A stretch of DNA of 64,000 bases from Oscillospiraceae bacterium (GTDB taxonomy: Bacteria > Bacillota > Clostridia > Oscillospirales > Ruminococcaceae), in contig SFLS01000021.1 in the NCBI GenBank assembly GCA_004554485.1, positions 15,008 to 79,007 of the forward strand, read 5' to 3'. The notes under the pieces are model-generated. The model was not told the origin of the DNA, ran no database searches, and saw only the letters and a program-made list of their open reading frames with translations. This document shows positions 8,626 through 18,802 of the stretch, piece by piece (position 1 is the stretch's first letter; every line of letters begins with the position of its first letter). The position numbers were made by a program, and so were the translations under genes.

Positions 8626-9501
8626 ATGAAAGATTTTTTTCGCAGTAAGACCTTTAAAGTCATCGCCGTGCTGCTGGCTGCGGTGCTGGCCTTCTTTCTG
8701 CGTGCGGTATACACGGGCGAGCTGATGCCCACCCTTTCCCATCTCGGCGGCGCCGTGGCCACCCCGGTGGGGGAATTCTTCGCCGGCATCGGCCGGTCGC
8801 TGGAGGATTTCTTCCAGCCCATCTTACACGGACGGGAGCTGCAGAAGCAGAACGAGGAGCTGCAGGCGCTGGTCAATGAGCTGACCCGCCGCCAGGTGGA
8901 TTACGACGAGCTGAAAAACCAGAACGACCTGTACCGCCAGTTCTTCAGCATCAGCGACAGCAACGCCGATTACACGCTGGAGCCTGCCACCGTCATCGCG
9001 CGGGTGGCGGATGATCCCTCCGGCTCCTTTATCATCAACATCGGCCAGGCGCAGGGCATCTGCTCCGGGATGCCGGTCATCACTGAGGATGGCCTGGTGG
9101 GCATCGTAGGCCGGGTCAGCGAGCAGTACTGCCGCGTCCTGACTCTCATGGACCCCACGGTCAACGTCGGCGTTCTGGACAGCGCCACGCTGGATACCGG
9201 CATCCTGACCGGTGACGTGAGTCTGGCCGCCGATAGCGCCGCCCGTATGGACTACCTGCGACTGCAAAGCGAGGCCGCCTCCGGCGACCTGATCATCACC
9301 AGCGGCTACGGCGGCATGATCCCGCAGGGGCTGACCGTCGGCTACCTTTCGGAAACCGCGCTGGCCGCGACCGGCCTGACGCTGGAAGGGCATGTCAGGC
9401 TTTCCGCCCTGCCGGAAAACGCCCGCCAGGTCTTTGTTATCACCGCTTACACCGTCAGCCGGGCCCCGGCGGAGGACCCCCCCGCCGGCGACGCTCCCTG
9501 A
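8626..9501 (+). CDS. mreC: Rod-shape-determining protein MreC
   Basis: Bitopic scaffold linking MreB filaments to PBP2 outside the membrane. The 291 residues show a short cytoplasmic start (MKDFFRSKTFK), one transmembrane segment at about 10-30, a coiled coil at about 65-105 (ELQKQNEELQALVNELTRR), then the beta-rich MreC core ending near 280 and a Pro/Glu/Asp-rich tail. It follows mreB by 32 bases, and the ATG is preceded by AAGAGGGAAG. Confidence 0.95.
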   Translation: MKDFFRSKTFKVIAVLLAAVLAFFLRAVYTGELMPTLSHLGGAVATPVGEFFAGIGRSLEDFFQPILHGRELQKQNEELQALVNELTRRQVDYDELKNQNDLYRQFFSISDSNADYTLEPATVIARVADDPSGSFIINIGQAQGICSGMPVITEDGLVGIVGRVSEQYCRVLTLMDPTVNVGVLDSATLDTGILTGDVSLAADSAARMDYLRLQSEAASGDLIITSGYGGMIPQGLTVGYLSETALAATGLTLEGHVRLSALPENARQVFVITAYTVSRAPAEDPPAGDAP

Positions 9502-9522
9502 TCCCGCCAAAGGAGGCGCAGC

Positions 9523-10047
9523 GTGCAGCTTTATCGTTGGTATATCCTCAAATACGGCGCCTACGCCCTGATGGCGGTGCTGCTGTTCCATCTGCAGTCC
9601 GTTCCCGGCCTGCTGGAGATCGGCGGGGTGCGTCCGCTGCCGCTGGCGGCGCTGGCCATGCTGGTCTCGCTGCTGGAGCGGGAGCTGCCCGGCGTGCTGT
9701 TTTCTGTCTTCTGCGGCTATCTGTGCGACCTGTATTCGGTGGCGCCGATGGGCTTTTATATGCTTACCCTTACGCTGTTCGGCCTGTTGGCCTGCCTTAT
9801 CATCCGCAATTACCTGCAGCCCAGCCTGCCCATTATCTTGACAGCGGTGCTTATCATCGCCTTTTTGTGCCGGCTGCTGCTGTTTTTCTTCCGCTACACC
9901 CTGGCGGGGGTGCCCCACGCAGGCAGTCTGCTGCTGCGCTACGACCTGCCCCACGCCGTCTATTCGGCGCTGTTTGTAATCCCGCTTTATTTCCCGGTCC
10001 GGGCGCTGCACCGCATGGCGGAGACCCGTACGGCCACCCGTCTGTAA
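9523..10047 (+). CDS. mreD: Rod-shape-determining protein MreD
   Basis: Integral membrane partner of MreC in the elongasome. The 174 residues hold five to six hydrophobic segments, including YGAYALMAVLLFHLQ, YMLTLTLFGLLACLII and ILTAVLIIAFLCRLLLFFF. The start is a GTG at 9523 preceded by AAAGGAGG. It is 21 bases after mreC. Identification rests on topology, size and operon position, as is normal for this poorly conserved family. Confidence 0.9.
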   Translation: MQLYRWYILKYGAYALMAVLLFHLQSVPGLLEIGGVRPLPLAALAMLVSLLERELPGVLFSVFCGYLCDLYSVAPMGFYMLTLTLFGLLACLIIRNYLQPSLPIILTAVLIIAFLCRLLLFFFRYTLAGVPHAGSLLLRYDLPHAVYSALFVIPLYFPVRALHRMAETRTATRL

Positions 10048-10086
10048 CGCTGCCCCTCGCCGGCTTTCTGCCAAAACGCAGCTTTC

Positions 10087-10167
10087 GGCCCGCAGGGCGC
10101 TCCGGCGCAGCCGGAGCCGGCGTGCTCCGCACGCCGCGGCCGCCCGGGACGGCCGGCCCTGCGGGCC
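10087..10167. repeat. Modular palindromic repeat element R3
   Basis: Outer arms GGCCCGCAGGGC (10087-10098) and GCCCTGCGGGCC (10156-10167), with GCTCCGGC-GCA-GCCGGAGC, CGGCGTGC-TCC-GCACGCCG and a CGGCCG/CGGCCG stem between them. The outer arms are identical to those of R4 and R8. It lies inside the mre operon between mreD and mrdA, so it is transcribed and could fold in the mRNA. Confidence 0.8.
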
Positions 10168-10227
10168 GCTTTCTCCCTGCCGCCCGGCGGCGCGCCCGTC
10201 ATCCTACCCGAAAGGAGCTGAACGCCC

Positions 10228-12519
10228 GTGAACTCTTCCGAACGCCTGCGCTACATTGTGCTGGGGTCGCTGGTCGGCGCCGTTTTTCTCTTTTTTGTCG
10301 GGCAGATGATGGTCCTTCAGCTGCGGGACGGCGAGGAGTATGCCCGGCAAGCCACTGCCGGCACCTCCACCGTACAGCAAACCACTTCCGCCCGCGGGGA
10401 GATCGTGGACGCCTACGGCAAGGCCTTTACCGGCAATACCACCGTCTGCAATATCACCGTCGACAGCAACTACTTCAGCCCGCTGGAGCTGAACCCCCTG
10501 TTGCTGACCCTCACCGATCTCTGCCGGGAATACGGCTGCGCCTGGCGGGATGAACTGCCCCTTTCAGCCGAAGCCCCCTATCCCTTCACCGATGACGAGG
10601 CGGCGGTGCGGACGCTGCGCGGCAAGCTGCAGCTCAGCGAAAACGCCAGTCCGGAGGATGTCCTGTACTGGCTGCGGGATCTGTATAACCTGAACGACTA
10701 CACCGATACCGACGTGCTGGACCGCCTGCGCGCCCGCAACAAGCTGGAGGGTCTTTCCGACGCCGAAGCGCTGGACTGGCTGCGCAATTACCGCCGCACC
10801 CCGCAGGCTACCGATGCGGAACTGATCGAATCGCTGCGCACCCAGTACCAGATGTTCCGCTACACCGAGGAGGAGCAGCGGCTGCTGTGCGGGATCCGCT
10901 ACACCATGACCCTTTCGGAATTTTCCGCTTATAACCCCTACACCTTCGCCGTCGATATCAACGACGCTCTGCTGGCCGCGGTCAAGGAAAACAGTGCCCG
11001 CCTGCCCGGCGTGGACGGCGTCAGCATGCCGGTGCGCACCTACCTCACCGGCGATCTGGCCGCCCATGTGCTGGGCGTTACCGGCTCCATCAGCTCCGAG
11101 GAGTACAGCCGGCTCAAGGAGGACGGCGGCACCTATTCGATGCAGAATCCCTCCGGCTACCGCATCAGCGATACCATCGGCAAAAGCGGCATCGAGCGGG
11201 TGATGGAAAGCGAACTGCGGGGTCAGAACGGCTTGCGCACCGTGGTACAGGACCAGGACGGCAATGTCATCCGGGTGGAGGAAACGGTAAAAGCCGTCCC
11301 CGGCCATACCGTGCAGCTCACCCTGGTCCAGAATGTACAGGCCGCCGCGCAGCAGGCGCTGGCAGACCGTATCCAGTACCTGAACCAAAACGCCCCCGCC
11401 GGCCGCGGCAAGGAAGCGGAAGCCGGCGCCGTGGTGGCCGTCGACGTCAAAACCGGCGGGGTCATTGCCATGGCCAGCTACCCCACCTTCGATCTGAGCG
11501 AATACTACCAGAACTATTCCCAAATGGTGCAGCAAAGCCCCTCTCCGCTGCTGAACCGGGCCGCCCAGGGCCTGTATACCGTGGGCAGCACCTACAAGCC
11601 CGCGGTTTCGCTGGCGGCGCTGGATACCGGCACCATCACGGCCACCGAACGGGTCAACTGCACCGGGCGCTATACCTTTTACCGGGATTACCAGCCGGTC
11701 TGCGAGGGCGTTCACGGCCCCATCAGCGTCGTCGATGCCCTGCGGGTCTCCTGCAATATCTTTTTCTACGATATGGGCCGGCGCATGGGCATCGAGACCA
11801 TCAACGAGTACAGCTACGCGCTGGGGCTGGGCCACGCCACCGGCATCGAGATCCCGGAGCAGGCGGGCCAGCTCTCCTCGCCGGAGACCCGCGCCGCCAT
11901 CGGGGAGGAATGGTACGACAGCTACGATCTGCAGTCCGCCATCGGCCAGCTGGATAACCAGTTCACCATCCTGCAGATGGCCGGCTATACCGCCACCCTG
12001 GCCAGCCGCGGCCAGCGGCTGCAGATCCATCTGGTGGATAAAATATGGGACTACAATATGCAGAATGTGCTGTACCGGGCCGTTCCCACCGTCGTGGAGC
12101 AGATCGACGCTGCCGATGAGACCTGGGACGCCATCCGGGAGGGCATGATCCGCAGCTGCTACAATGACAGCTACGGCCGCGGCACCAGCTACGGCACCTG
12201 GGGCAGCACCCGGGGCAAAACCTGGAGCATGTACGGCGTGGATATCCTGGTCGCCGGCAAAACCGGCTCTCCGCAGCGGGGCGACGGCCTGGTCAATTCC
12301 TGCTTTATCTGCTACGCCCCCGCCGAAGACCCCGAGATTGCCGTGGCGGTCATCATCGAAAAGGGCTACGAGGGCGACCGCGCCGCGCCGGTGGCCCGCG
12401 CCGTGCTGGAGGAATATTTCTTCGGCGAAAACGGCAAGTACCACCAGAACAAGCTGAATTACGAGGCCGCCCGTCAGGCCGAAGCCGCCAAACCCGCCGA
12501 GTCCGCCGAAACCCCGTGA
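10228..12519 (+). CDS. mrdA: Penicillin-binding protein 2 (elongation transpeptidase)
   Basis: Monofunctional class B PBP that cross-links lateral-wall peptidoglycan. 763 residues: an N-terminal transmembrane anchor (about 7-30, YIVLGSLVGAVFLFFVGQMM), a long pedestal domain and a C-terminal transpeptidase with STYK (S454), SCN (about 508-510) and KTG (about 678-680). The GTG start at 10228 follows AAAGGAG. It is the last gene of the mre operon, before a strong terminator. rodA, the glycosyltransferase partner often encoded beside it, is not in this window. Confidence 0.95.
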   Translation: MNSSERLRYIVLGSLVGAVFLFFVGQMMVLQLRDGEEYARQATAGTSTVQQTTSARGEIVDAYGKAFTGNTTVCNITVDSNYFSPLELNPLLLTLTDLCREYGCAWRDELPLSAEAPYPFTDDEAAVRTLRGKLQLSENASPEDVLYWLRDLYNLNDYTDTDVLDRLRARNKLEGLSDAEALDWLRNYRRTPQATDAELIESLRTQYQMFRYTEEEQRLLCGIRYTMTLSEFSAYNPYTFAVDINDALLAAVKENSARLPGVDGVSMPVRTYLTGDLAAHVLGVTGSISSEEYSRLKEDGGTYSMQNPSGYRISDTIGKSGIERVMESELRGQNGLRTVVQDQDGNVIRVEETVKAVPGHTVQLTLVQNVQAAAQQALADRIQYLNQNAPAGRGKEAEAGAVVAVDVKTGGVIAMASYPTFDLSEYYQNYSQMVQQSPSPLLNRAAQGLYTVGSTYKPAVSLAALDTGTITATERVNCTGRYTFYRDYQPVCEGVHGPISVVDALRVSCNIFFYDMGRRMGIETINEYSYALGLGHATGIEIPEQAGQLSSPETRAAIGEEWYDSYDLQSAIGQLDNQFTILQMAGYTATLASRGQRLQIHLVDKIWDYNMQNVLYRAVPTVVEQIDAADETWDAIREGMIRSCYNDSYGRGTSYGTWGSTRGKTWSMYGVDILVAGKTGSPQRGDGLVNSCFICYAPAEDPEIAVAVIIEKGYEGDRAAPVARAVLEEYFFGENGKYHQNKLNYEAARQAEAAKPAESAETP

Positions 12520-12530
12520 TCCGGCAAGCA

Positions 12531-12561
12531 AAAAACGCTCTCCCCGCCGGGAGAGCGTTTT
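12531..12561 (+). terminator. Terminator of the mreB-mrdA operon
   Basis: AAAACGCTCTCCC pairs with GGGAGAGCGTTTT around a CGCC-type loop, starting 12 bases after the mrdA stop. Confidence 0.9.
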
Positions 12562-12666
12562 CAGTCTGCCTTGCCGCCGCGCTGCCAAAACGCCCCCGGC
12601 GATCCTTTCTGTCCGCAGAGGGCTCTTCCGTTCGCCGTCCCGCCGCGGCGGCGGGAAACAGGCGGC

Positions 12667-12704
12667 AAAAAAACCGGTCCCAGGATGGGGCCGGCCGTTT
12701 TTTG
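12667..12704 (-). terminator. Terminator of the minD-like/mgsA transcript
   Basis: On the reverse strand a CGGCCGGCCCC / GGGACCGG stem is followed by a run of seven T, just after the mgsA stop. Confidence 0.7.
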
Positions 12705-12709
12705 TCGTT

Positions 12710-13114
12710 TTATCTTTTGGGGTTTACAATATCCCGCCAATCCAGGTCGCCGTTTTCCAGGGCGTGGATCATAGCCTCGGCCGAAGCGATGTTGGTGGCG
12801 TAGGGGATGTTGTACACATCGCAAAGGCGCAGCAGACTGGCCTCGTCCGGCTCGGTGGCCTTGGCGCCGATGGGGTTGCGGAAGTACAGCAGCAGGTCGA
12901 TCTCATTGCAGGAAATGCGCGAGGAGATCTGCTGGTCGCCGCCCTGGCTGCCCGCCATAAAGCAGGTGATGTTCAGGCCGGTCGCCTCCGAAACCAGCTT
13001 GCCCGTGGTGCCGGTGGCACACAGGGTGTGACGGCTCAGGATGCCGCAGTAAGCGATGCAGAACTGGACCATCAGTTCCTTTTTGGCGTCGTGAGCAATC
13101 AGTGCGATATTCAT
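12710..13114 (-). CDS. mgsA: Methylglyoxal synthase
   Basis: Converts dihydroxyacetone phosphate to methylglyoxal and phosphate, the phosphate-starvation bypass of lower glycolysis. The 134 residues carry the family signatures: ALIAHDAKK at the N-terminus, GTTGKL near 36-40, the catalytic Asp in GGDQQ (D60), and the FRNPIGAKATEPDEASLLR and NIPYATNIASAEAM segments. The ATG at 13114 has AAAGGAGG 8 bases upstream; the frame stays open to 13216 without a site. It is 59 bases downstream of the MinD-like gene on the same strand. In many Clostridia mgsA follows the min genes, so this is a remnant of that order. Confidence 0.96.
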   Translation of the reverse strand: MNIALIAHDAKKELMVQFCIAYCGILSRHTLCATGTTGKLVSEATGLNITCFMAGSQGGDQQISSRISCNEIDLLLYFRNPIGAKATEPDEASLLRLCDVYNIPYATNIASAEAMIHALENGDLDWRDIVNPKR

Positions 13115-13173
13115 GGTAATGCCTCCTTTGGCAGTGTTTGCGGTCGGTAAAAAGGTCGGGCTTCTGGCGTCTG

Positions 13174-13875
13174 CTACGGCTGATACACCGCCAGCAGCGG
13201 GCAGCTCTCCCCGCACAGCCGCCGGGCGATGTTGCCGGTCGCGGCGCTGTAGGTCAGCTCGGCCCCTTCGGGGATCATGCCCAGCAGCCGCGCGCCGATG
13301 GCGTCCAGCACGGCGTCCAGGTGGGGATACCCCAGGTCTTTCGGCAGGCGGCGTCCCACCCGGTTAAAGATGGTACGCTGGCATTCGGCGCCCTGGCAGG
13401 CCCACCATTCAGCGGTCTTGGCGGCGGCCTCTACCGCCGCCGGGGTAAGGGTGGTCACCAGCGCCAGCAGCTGCGCCGCCGGCAGCAGTCCCTGCTGGAG
13501 GGCTCCCGCGCCGGGGGGGCAGCTCCACAGCAGTACATCGTACTGCTCCTCGCCTGCCAGCTCCTCCCGCAGCAGCTGCACCGCAGCCGCCTGCGGCGTC
13601 CAGTCGATGGCCGAAGGCCCCTGCAGCAGCGTCAGGCCCGCCGTACCGGTGGACAAAACGGCGTCGGCCAGGGTGCAGCGCCCTTCCAGCAGGTCGCCCA
13701 GGTCAAACAGGCCGTCCTCGCGCACTGCCAGCAGCCGGTTCATGCGGCGCAGTCCGGGCACCGCCTCCGCCAGCAGTACTTTTTTGCCCTGCCGGGCCAT
13801 CTGCAGCCCCAGGGCGGCGGTAATGCTGCCGGTGCCGCAGCCGCTGCAGCCGGAAGTGATCACGATACTTTGCAC
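13174..13875 (-). CDS. MinD/ParA-fold protein with degenerate P-loop
   Basis: A 233-residue protein aligned end to end with MinD-type ATPases, but the ATPase signature is broken. The deviant Walker A KGGVGKTT is replaced by CSGCGTGS (residues 10-17), losing both lysines, and the switch-I DADxGLRNLD stretch reads AEAVPGLRRMN. The rest of the fold (GKKVLL, YDVLLWSCPPG, the C-terminal helices) is recognisable. A GTG start at 13875 follows AGGGAGG. It sits with mgsA next to the mreBCD-mrdA operon, where Clostridia usually keep minC-minD; no minC is present. Probably a non-hydrolysing MinD relative; its function is unknown. Confidence 0.7.
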   Translation of the reverse strand: MQSIVITSGCSGCGTGSITAALGLQMARQGKKVLLAEAVPGLRRMNRLLAVREDGLFDLGDLLEGRCTLADAVLSTGTAGLTLLQGPSAIDWTPQAAAVQLLREELAGEEQYDVLLWSCPPGAGALQQGLLPAAQLLALVTTLTPAAVEAAAKTAEWWACQGAECQRTIFNRVGRRLPKDLGYPHLDAVLDAIGARLLGMIPEGAELTYSAATGNIARRLCGESCPLLAVYQP

Positions 13876-13946
13876 GGCCGGCCCTCCCTTGGCTTTTCGG
13901 ACGGAATGCAGAACAAAATAAGCTGTCGCACAGCCTCCTTGGCCCT

Positions 13947-13975
13947 ATCTTACCATATCGTTCGGCAAAATGCAA
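13947..13975 (-). promoter_or_regulatory. Promoter of the minD-like/mgsA transcript
   Basis: Reverse strand TTGCAT (13975-13970), 17-base spacer, TAAGAT (13952-13947), about 70 bases before the GTG start. Confidence 0.5.
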
Positions 13976-14147
13976 AGGGTAGCTGCCGGCAAAAACAAAT
14001 TTTGTGCAGGTTCCAATAGAAAGAACTCACAGATTACCACACACTGCCATATCCTGTCCCGCCGGCAGCCGGGTTTTGCAAAAATTACGCAAACCGCCCC
14101 GTTCCCCCGGGCTTTGCCGCCGGACTCTTCCCTTTTGCGCCGGACTG

Positions 14148-14156
14148 TGCTAAAAT
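14148..14156 (+). promoter_or_regulatory. Extended -10 promoter of hisS
   Basis: TGC followed directly by TAAAAT (14151-14156) is an extended -10 element with no good -35, 61 bases before hisS. No T-box specifier or antiterminator motif is visible in the leader. Confidence 0.45.
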
Positions 14157-14217
14157 AGCCACAGACCGGCGCTGCGGCGCCCTTTTCCTCATTCTAACGG
14201 AAGGAAGTATTTTCCCT

Positions 14218-15528
14218 ATGGCTATCCTCACCACCCGTCCCCGCGGCACCAATGACTTTCTGCCCGAACAGACCCCCCGCTGGCAGTACCTCGAGCGCAC
14301 GCTGCTTTCCACCGCGGCGCTGTACGGCTTTGGGGAGATCCGCACCCCCACCTTCGAGCATACCGAGCTGTTCCAGCGCGGGGTAGGGGATACCACCGAC
14401 GTGGTCAGCAAGGAGATGTATACCTTTACCGATAAGGGCGGCCGCTCGGTCACCCTGCGTCCGGAGGGCACCGCCGGCATCTGCCGCGCCGCCATCGAAA
14501 ACGGCCTGCTGGGCGACGCTCTGCCCCTCAAGGTCAGCTATGTGTTCAACTGCTTCCGGTACGAAAAGGCGCAGCGGGGCCGCTACCGCCAGTTCCACCA
14601 GTTCGGCGTGGAATGCTACGGCGCCGCCGGGCCGCAGGCCGACGCCGAGATCCTCTCGCTGGCCTGGGAGGGGCTGCAGACTCTCGGTCTGCGGGAGCTG
14701 CAGCTCTCCGTCAATTCCATCGGCTGCCCCGCCTGCCGCGCCGAATACCACCGGGCGCTGCGCGCCTACTTTGAGGACCGCCGGGAGGAGCTGTGCGAGA
14801 CCTGCCGGGAGCGTCTGGAGAAAAACCCCATGCGCATCCTGGACTGCAAATCCCCCGTCTGCGGCCAAATCGCCGCGGGCGCTCCCCGGGTACTGGATTA
14901 CCTGTGCGGGGACTGCCGCGCCCATTTTGAGCGGGTGCAGTCGCTGCTGCGGGCGGCCAAGATCCCCTTTACCGTCGATGCCGGCATCGTGCGCGGGCTG
15001 GATTACTACACCCGCACCGTCTTTGAGATCTCGGTCCCCGGCTTTCCGGCGCTCTGCGGCGGCGGCCGGTACGGCGGGCTCTGCCGGCAGCTGGGCGGCC
15101 CGGATGTGGAGGGCATCGGCTTTGCCATGGGGCTGGAGCGCCTGCTGATGGTGATGGAGCAGCAGAACTGCGAATTCCCTCAGCCGCCGCAGTGCGACCT
15201 TTACATTGCCTCGATGGGCGAAGCCGCCGCGCAGGAGGCCTTCCGCCTTACCACCCTGCTGCGGCGGGAGGGCTACGCCGTGGAGTGCGACCTGATGGGC
15301 CGCAGCGTCAAGGCCCAGATGAAGTATGCCAACAAGCTCGGCGCGCTGTACAGCATGGTGCTGGGCGAAGCCGAGCTGGAGCAGGGCGCCGCCCGGCTCA
15401 AGCAGATGGCCACCGGCGAAGAAAAGCCGGTCCCGCTGGGAGAGGCCTTCTTCACCGCCTTCGAGCAGGAGATGCACAACGGCTGGTTTGCCGCCGCGGC
15501 CGAAGCCGCCGAGGGGCTTACCCGCTGA
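14218..15528 (+). CDS. hisS: Histidyl-tRNA synthetase
   Basis: Class II synthetase charging tRNA-His. The 436 residues show motif 2 (FRYEKAQRGRYRQFHQFG, about 112-129), the histidine-specific GLDYYTRTVFE near 259, motif 3 in GFAMGLERLLMVME near 300, and a C-terminal anticodon-binding domain. The start follows GGAAGG about 10 bases upstream. It is followed after 131 bases by aspS; the pairing hisS-aspS is common in Firmicutes, but aspS has its own promoter here. Confidence 0.97.
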   Translation: MAILTTRPRGTNDFLPEQTPRWQYLERTLLSTAALYGFGEIRTPTFEHTELFQRGVGDTTDVVSKEMYTFTDKGGRSVTLRPEGTAGICRAAIENGLLGDALPLKVSYVFNCFRYEKAQRGRYRQFHQFGVECYGAAGPQADAEILSLAWEGLQTLGLRELQLSVNSIGCPACRAEYHRALRAYFEDRREELCETCRERLEKNPMRILDCKSPVCGQIAAGAPRVLDYLCGDCRAHFERVQSLLRAAKIPFTVDAGIVRGLDYYTRTVFEISVPGFPALCGGGRYGGLCRQLGGPDVEGIGFAMGLERLLMVMEQQNCEFPQPPQCDLYIASMGEAAAQEAFRLTTLLRREGYAVECDLMGRSVKAQMKYANKLGALYSMVLGEAELEQGAARLKQMATGEEKPVPLGEAFFTAFEQEMHNGWFAAAAEAAEGLTR

Positions 15529-15545
15529 GTATCTGCCGCGCCGCC

Positions 15546-15573
15546 GTTTTCTGCGCCCTCGGCGGCAGAAAAC
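15546..15573. other. Stem-loop after hisS
   Basis: GTTTTCTGC (15546-15554) and GCAGAAAAC (15565-15573) form a perfect 9-bp stem with a 10-base loop. There is no long T-tract, so this is a weak terminator or an mRNA 3'-end structure directly before the aspS promoter. Confidence 0.5.
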
Positions 15574-15575
15574 CT

Positions 15576-15603
15576 TTGACAGCACGGGCCGATGTGCTAT
15601 AAT
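15576..15603 (+). promoter_or_regulatory. Sigma-A promoter of aspS
   Basis: TTGACA (15576-15581), 16-base spacer, TGC-TATAAT (-10 at 15598-15603), close to consensus. Confidence 0.85.
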
Positions 15604-15659
15604 AGATTGCTAACAGGAATCTGCAAACGGAACCTCAACAATAAAAGGAGTGCAAAACT

Positions 15660-17450
<1,791 letters not shown>

Positions 17451-17469
17451 AATACGACGTTTCGCATCA

Positions 17470-17498
17470 GGCGGCGCGGTTTTGGCCGCGCCGTCTTA
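17470..17498 (+). terminator. Probable terminator of aspS
   Basis: GCGGCGCGG and CCGCGCCGT pair around TTTTGG, 20 bases after the aspS stop. The T-tract is weak. Confidence 0.5.
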
Positions 17499-17723
17499 CC
17501 TTTACTTCCTCCCGTTTTTGCCTGCCCTGCAGTCTGATAACAAAAAAGGGATCCCCTATGACGGAACATGAAATCATCCGGCCGGTTTTCGGCGTATTGC
17601 TGGGACTGGGCGGGGCGGTCCTGCCCCTGCCGGCCTACCGGCTCACCGCTTATTCCGCCGACCGCATCGAATTCAAGGCGCTGCGCTGCTGCAGAATCCC
17701 CGCTAAGGCGTTCTCCGCCCCAC

Positions 17724-17754
17724 AAAAAAAGCCGCCCGCGGGCGGCTTTTTTTT
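17724..17754. terminator. Bidirectional terminator aspS side / gpsA
   Basis: Seven A, GCCGCCCGCGGGCGGC self-complementary stem, eight T. It works in both directions and ends the plsY-gpsA transcript 23 bases after the gpsA stop. Confidence 0.9.
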
Positions 17755-17776
17755 GCTGTATTCGGGTTCGGTTTTG

Positions 17777-18760
17777 TTAAAATTCGGAGCGGCGGTCCCG
17801 CAGCATCAGCTCGGTCAGGGCGGCAGCGGGGTCCTTGCCGCAGAACAGGATATCGCTGACGCATTCGCAGATGGGCATACGCACCCCCAGCCGTTCGGCC
17901 AGCTCGGTCACGCTGCGGGCGGCGTAGTAGCCCTCCACCACGGCGTGGCTTTCTCCCAGCGCCCCGGCGGCGGGCGCACCCTGCCCGATGGCCACCCCGG
18001 CACGGTGGTTGCGGGAATGCACCGAGGTGCAGGTCACGATCATGTCTCCCATACCGGCCAGGCCGAAGCAGGTGGATTTTTCGCCGCCCGCGGCCTCAAT
18101 CAGCGCCCCCAGCTCCACCAGCGCGCGGGCCATCAGCAGCGCTTTGGCATTATCGCCGCAGCCCAGCCCCTCCGCCATGCCGGCAGCCAGGGCGATGATA
18201 TTCTTGGCGGCGCCGCACAGCTCCACCCCGGTGATATCGGTGCTGCTGTATACCCGAAAAGTGGGGTGCATCAAAAGCTGCTGCAGCCGCTCCGCCACCT
18301 CCGCCTGCGGGCAGGCCGCCACGCAGCCGGTCGGCAGGCCCCGGGCCACCTCCTCGGCGTGGGAGGGGCCGGAAAGCGCCGCTACGGGGTGTCCCGGCAG
18401 CTCGGCGGTCAGGATCTCGGACATCCGCAGCCCGGTGTGGGGCTCCACCCCCTTGGCGACGGTCACCAGCACCGCCTCCGGCGCAAGGTAGGGGCGCACC
18501 CGTTCGGCCGTCTGCCGCATGGCATAGGAGGGCGGGGCGAAGATCACCACCTCTTTGCCGGCTGCGGCGTCCTCCCGGTGGGTCAGGTTCAGCTCCGGCG
18601 GCAGCGCCACTCCCGGCAGCATGGGGTTTTCCCCCGTTTTTTGCAGGGTGGCGCTTTCCTCCTCACAGTAGGACCACAAGGTCACCCGGTGACCGTTTTT
18701 GCACAGCAGCATCGAAAGGGCGGTGCCCCAGGCGCCGCTGCCCAGTACGCAAATCTCCAT
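17777..18760 (-). CDS. gpsA: Glycerol-3-phosphate dehydrogenase [NAD(P)+]
   Basis: Reduces dihydroxyacetone phosphate to sn-glycerol 3-phosphate for phospholipid synthesis. The 327 residues have the dinucleotide-binding start CVLGSGAWGTALSMLL (5-20), the catalytic-lysine block AAKNIIALAAGMAEGLG and the C-terminal GLAGMGDMIVTCTS domain. AAGGAGG precedes the ATG. It is 42 bases downstream of plsY, whose enzyme uses the product. There is no der gene between them. Confidence 0.97.
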   Translation of the reverse strand: MEICVLGSGAWGTALSMLLCKNGHRVTLWSYCEEESATLQKTGENPMLPGVALPPELNLTHREDAAAGKEVVIFAPPSYAMRQTAERVRPYLAPEAVLVTVAKGVEPHTGLRMSEILTAELPGHPVAALSGPSHAEEVARGLPTGCVAACPQAEVAERLQQLLMHPTFRVYSSTDITGVELCGAAKNIIALAAGMAEGLGCGDNAKALLMARALVELGALIEAAGGEKSTCFGLAGMGDMIVTCTSVHSRNHRAGVAIGQGAPAAGALGESHAVVEGYYAARSVTELAERLGVRMPICECVSDILFCGKDPAAALTELMLRDRRSEF

Positions 18761-18802
18761 GATGATCGACCTCCTTGCCGGTTCGCCGGCGGAAACGGTG
18801 TC

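Noticed and set aside
13876..14217. T-box leader before hisS
   Set aside because: No T-box sequence complementary to the tRNA acceptor end and no competing terminator was seen; the same holds for the aspS and serS leaders.
17558..17754. Possible small gene starting MTEHEIIRPVFGVLLGLGG
   Set aside because: The frame begins with a hydrophobic segment that faintly recalls a prepilin peptidase start, but it has no stop before the terminator stem at 17724-17754 and runs on antisense to gpsA. At most a fragment.
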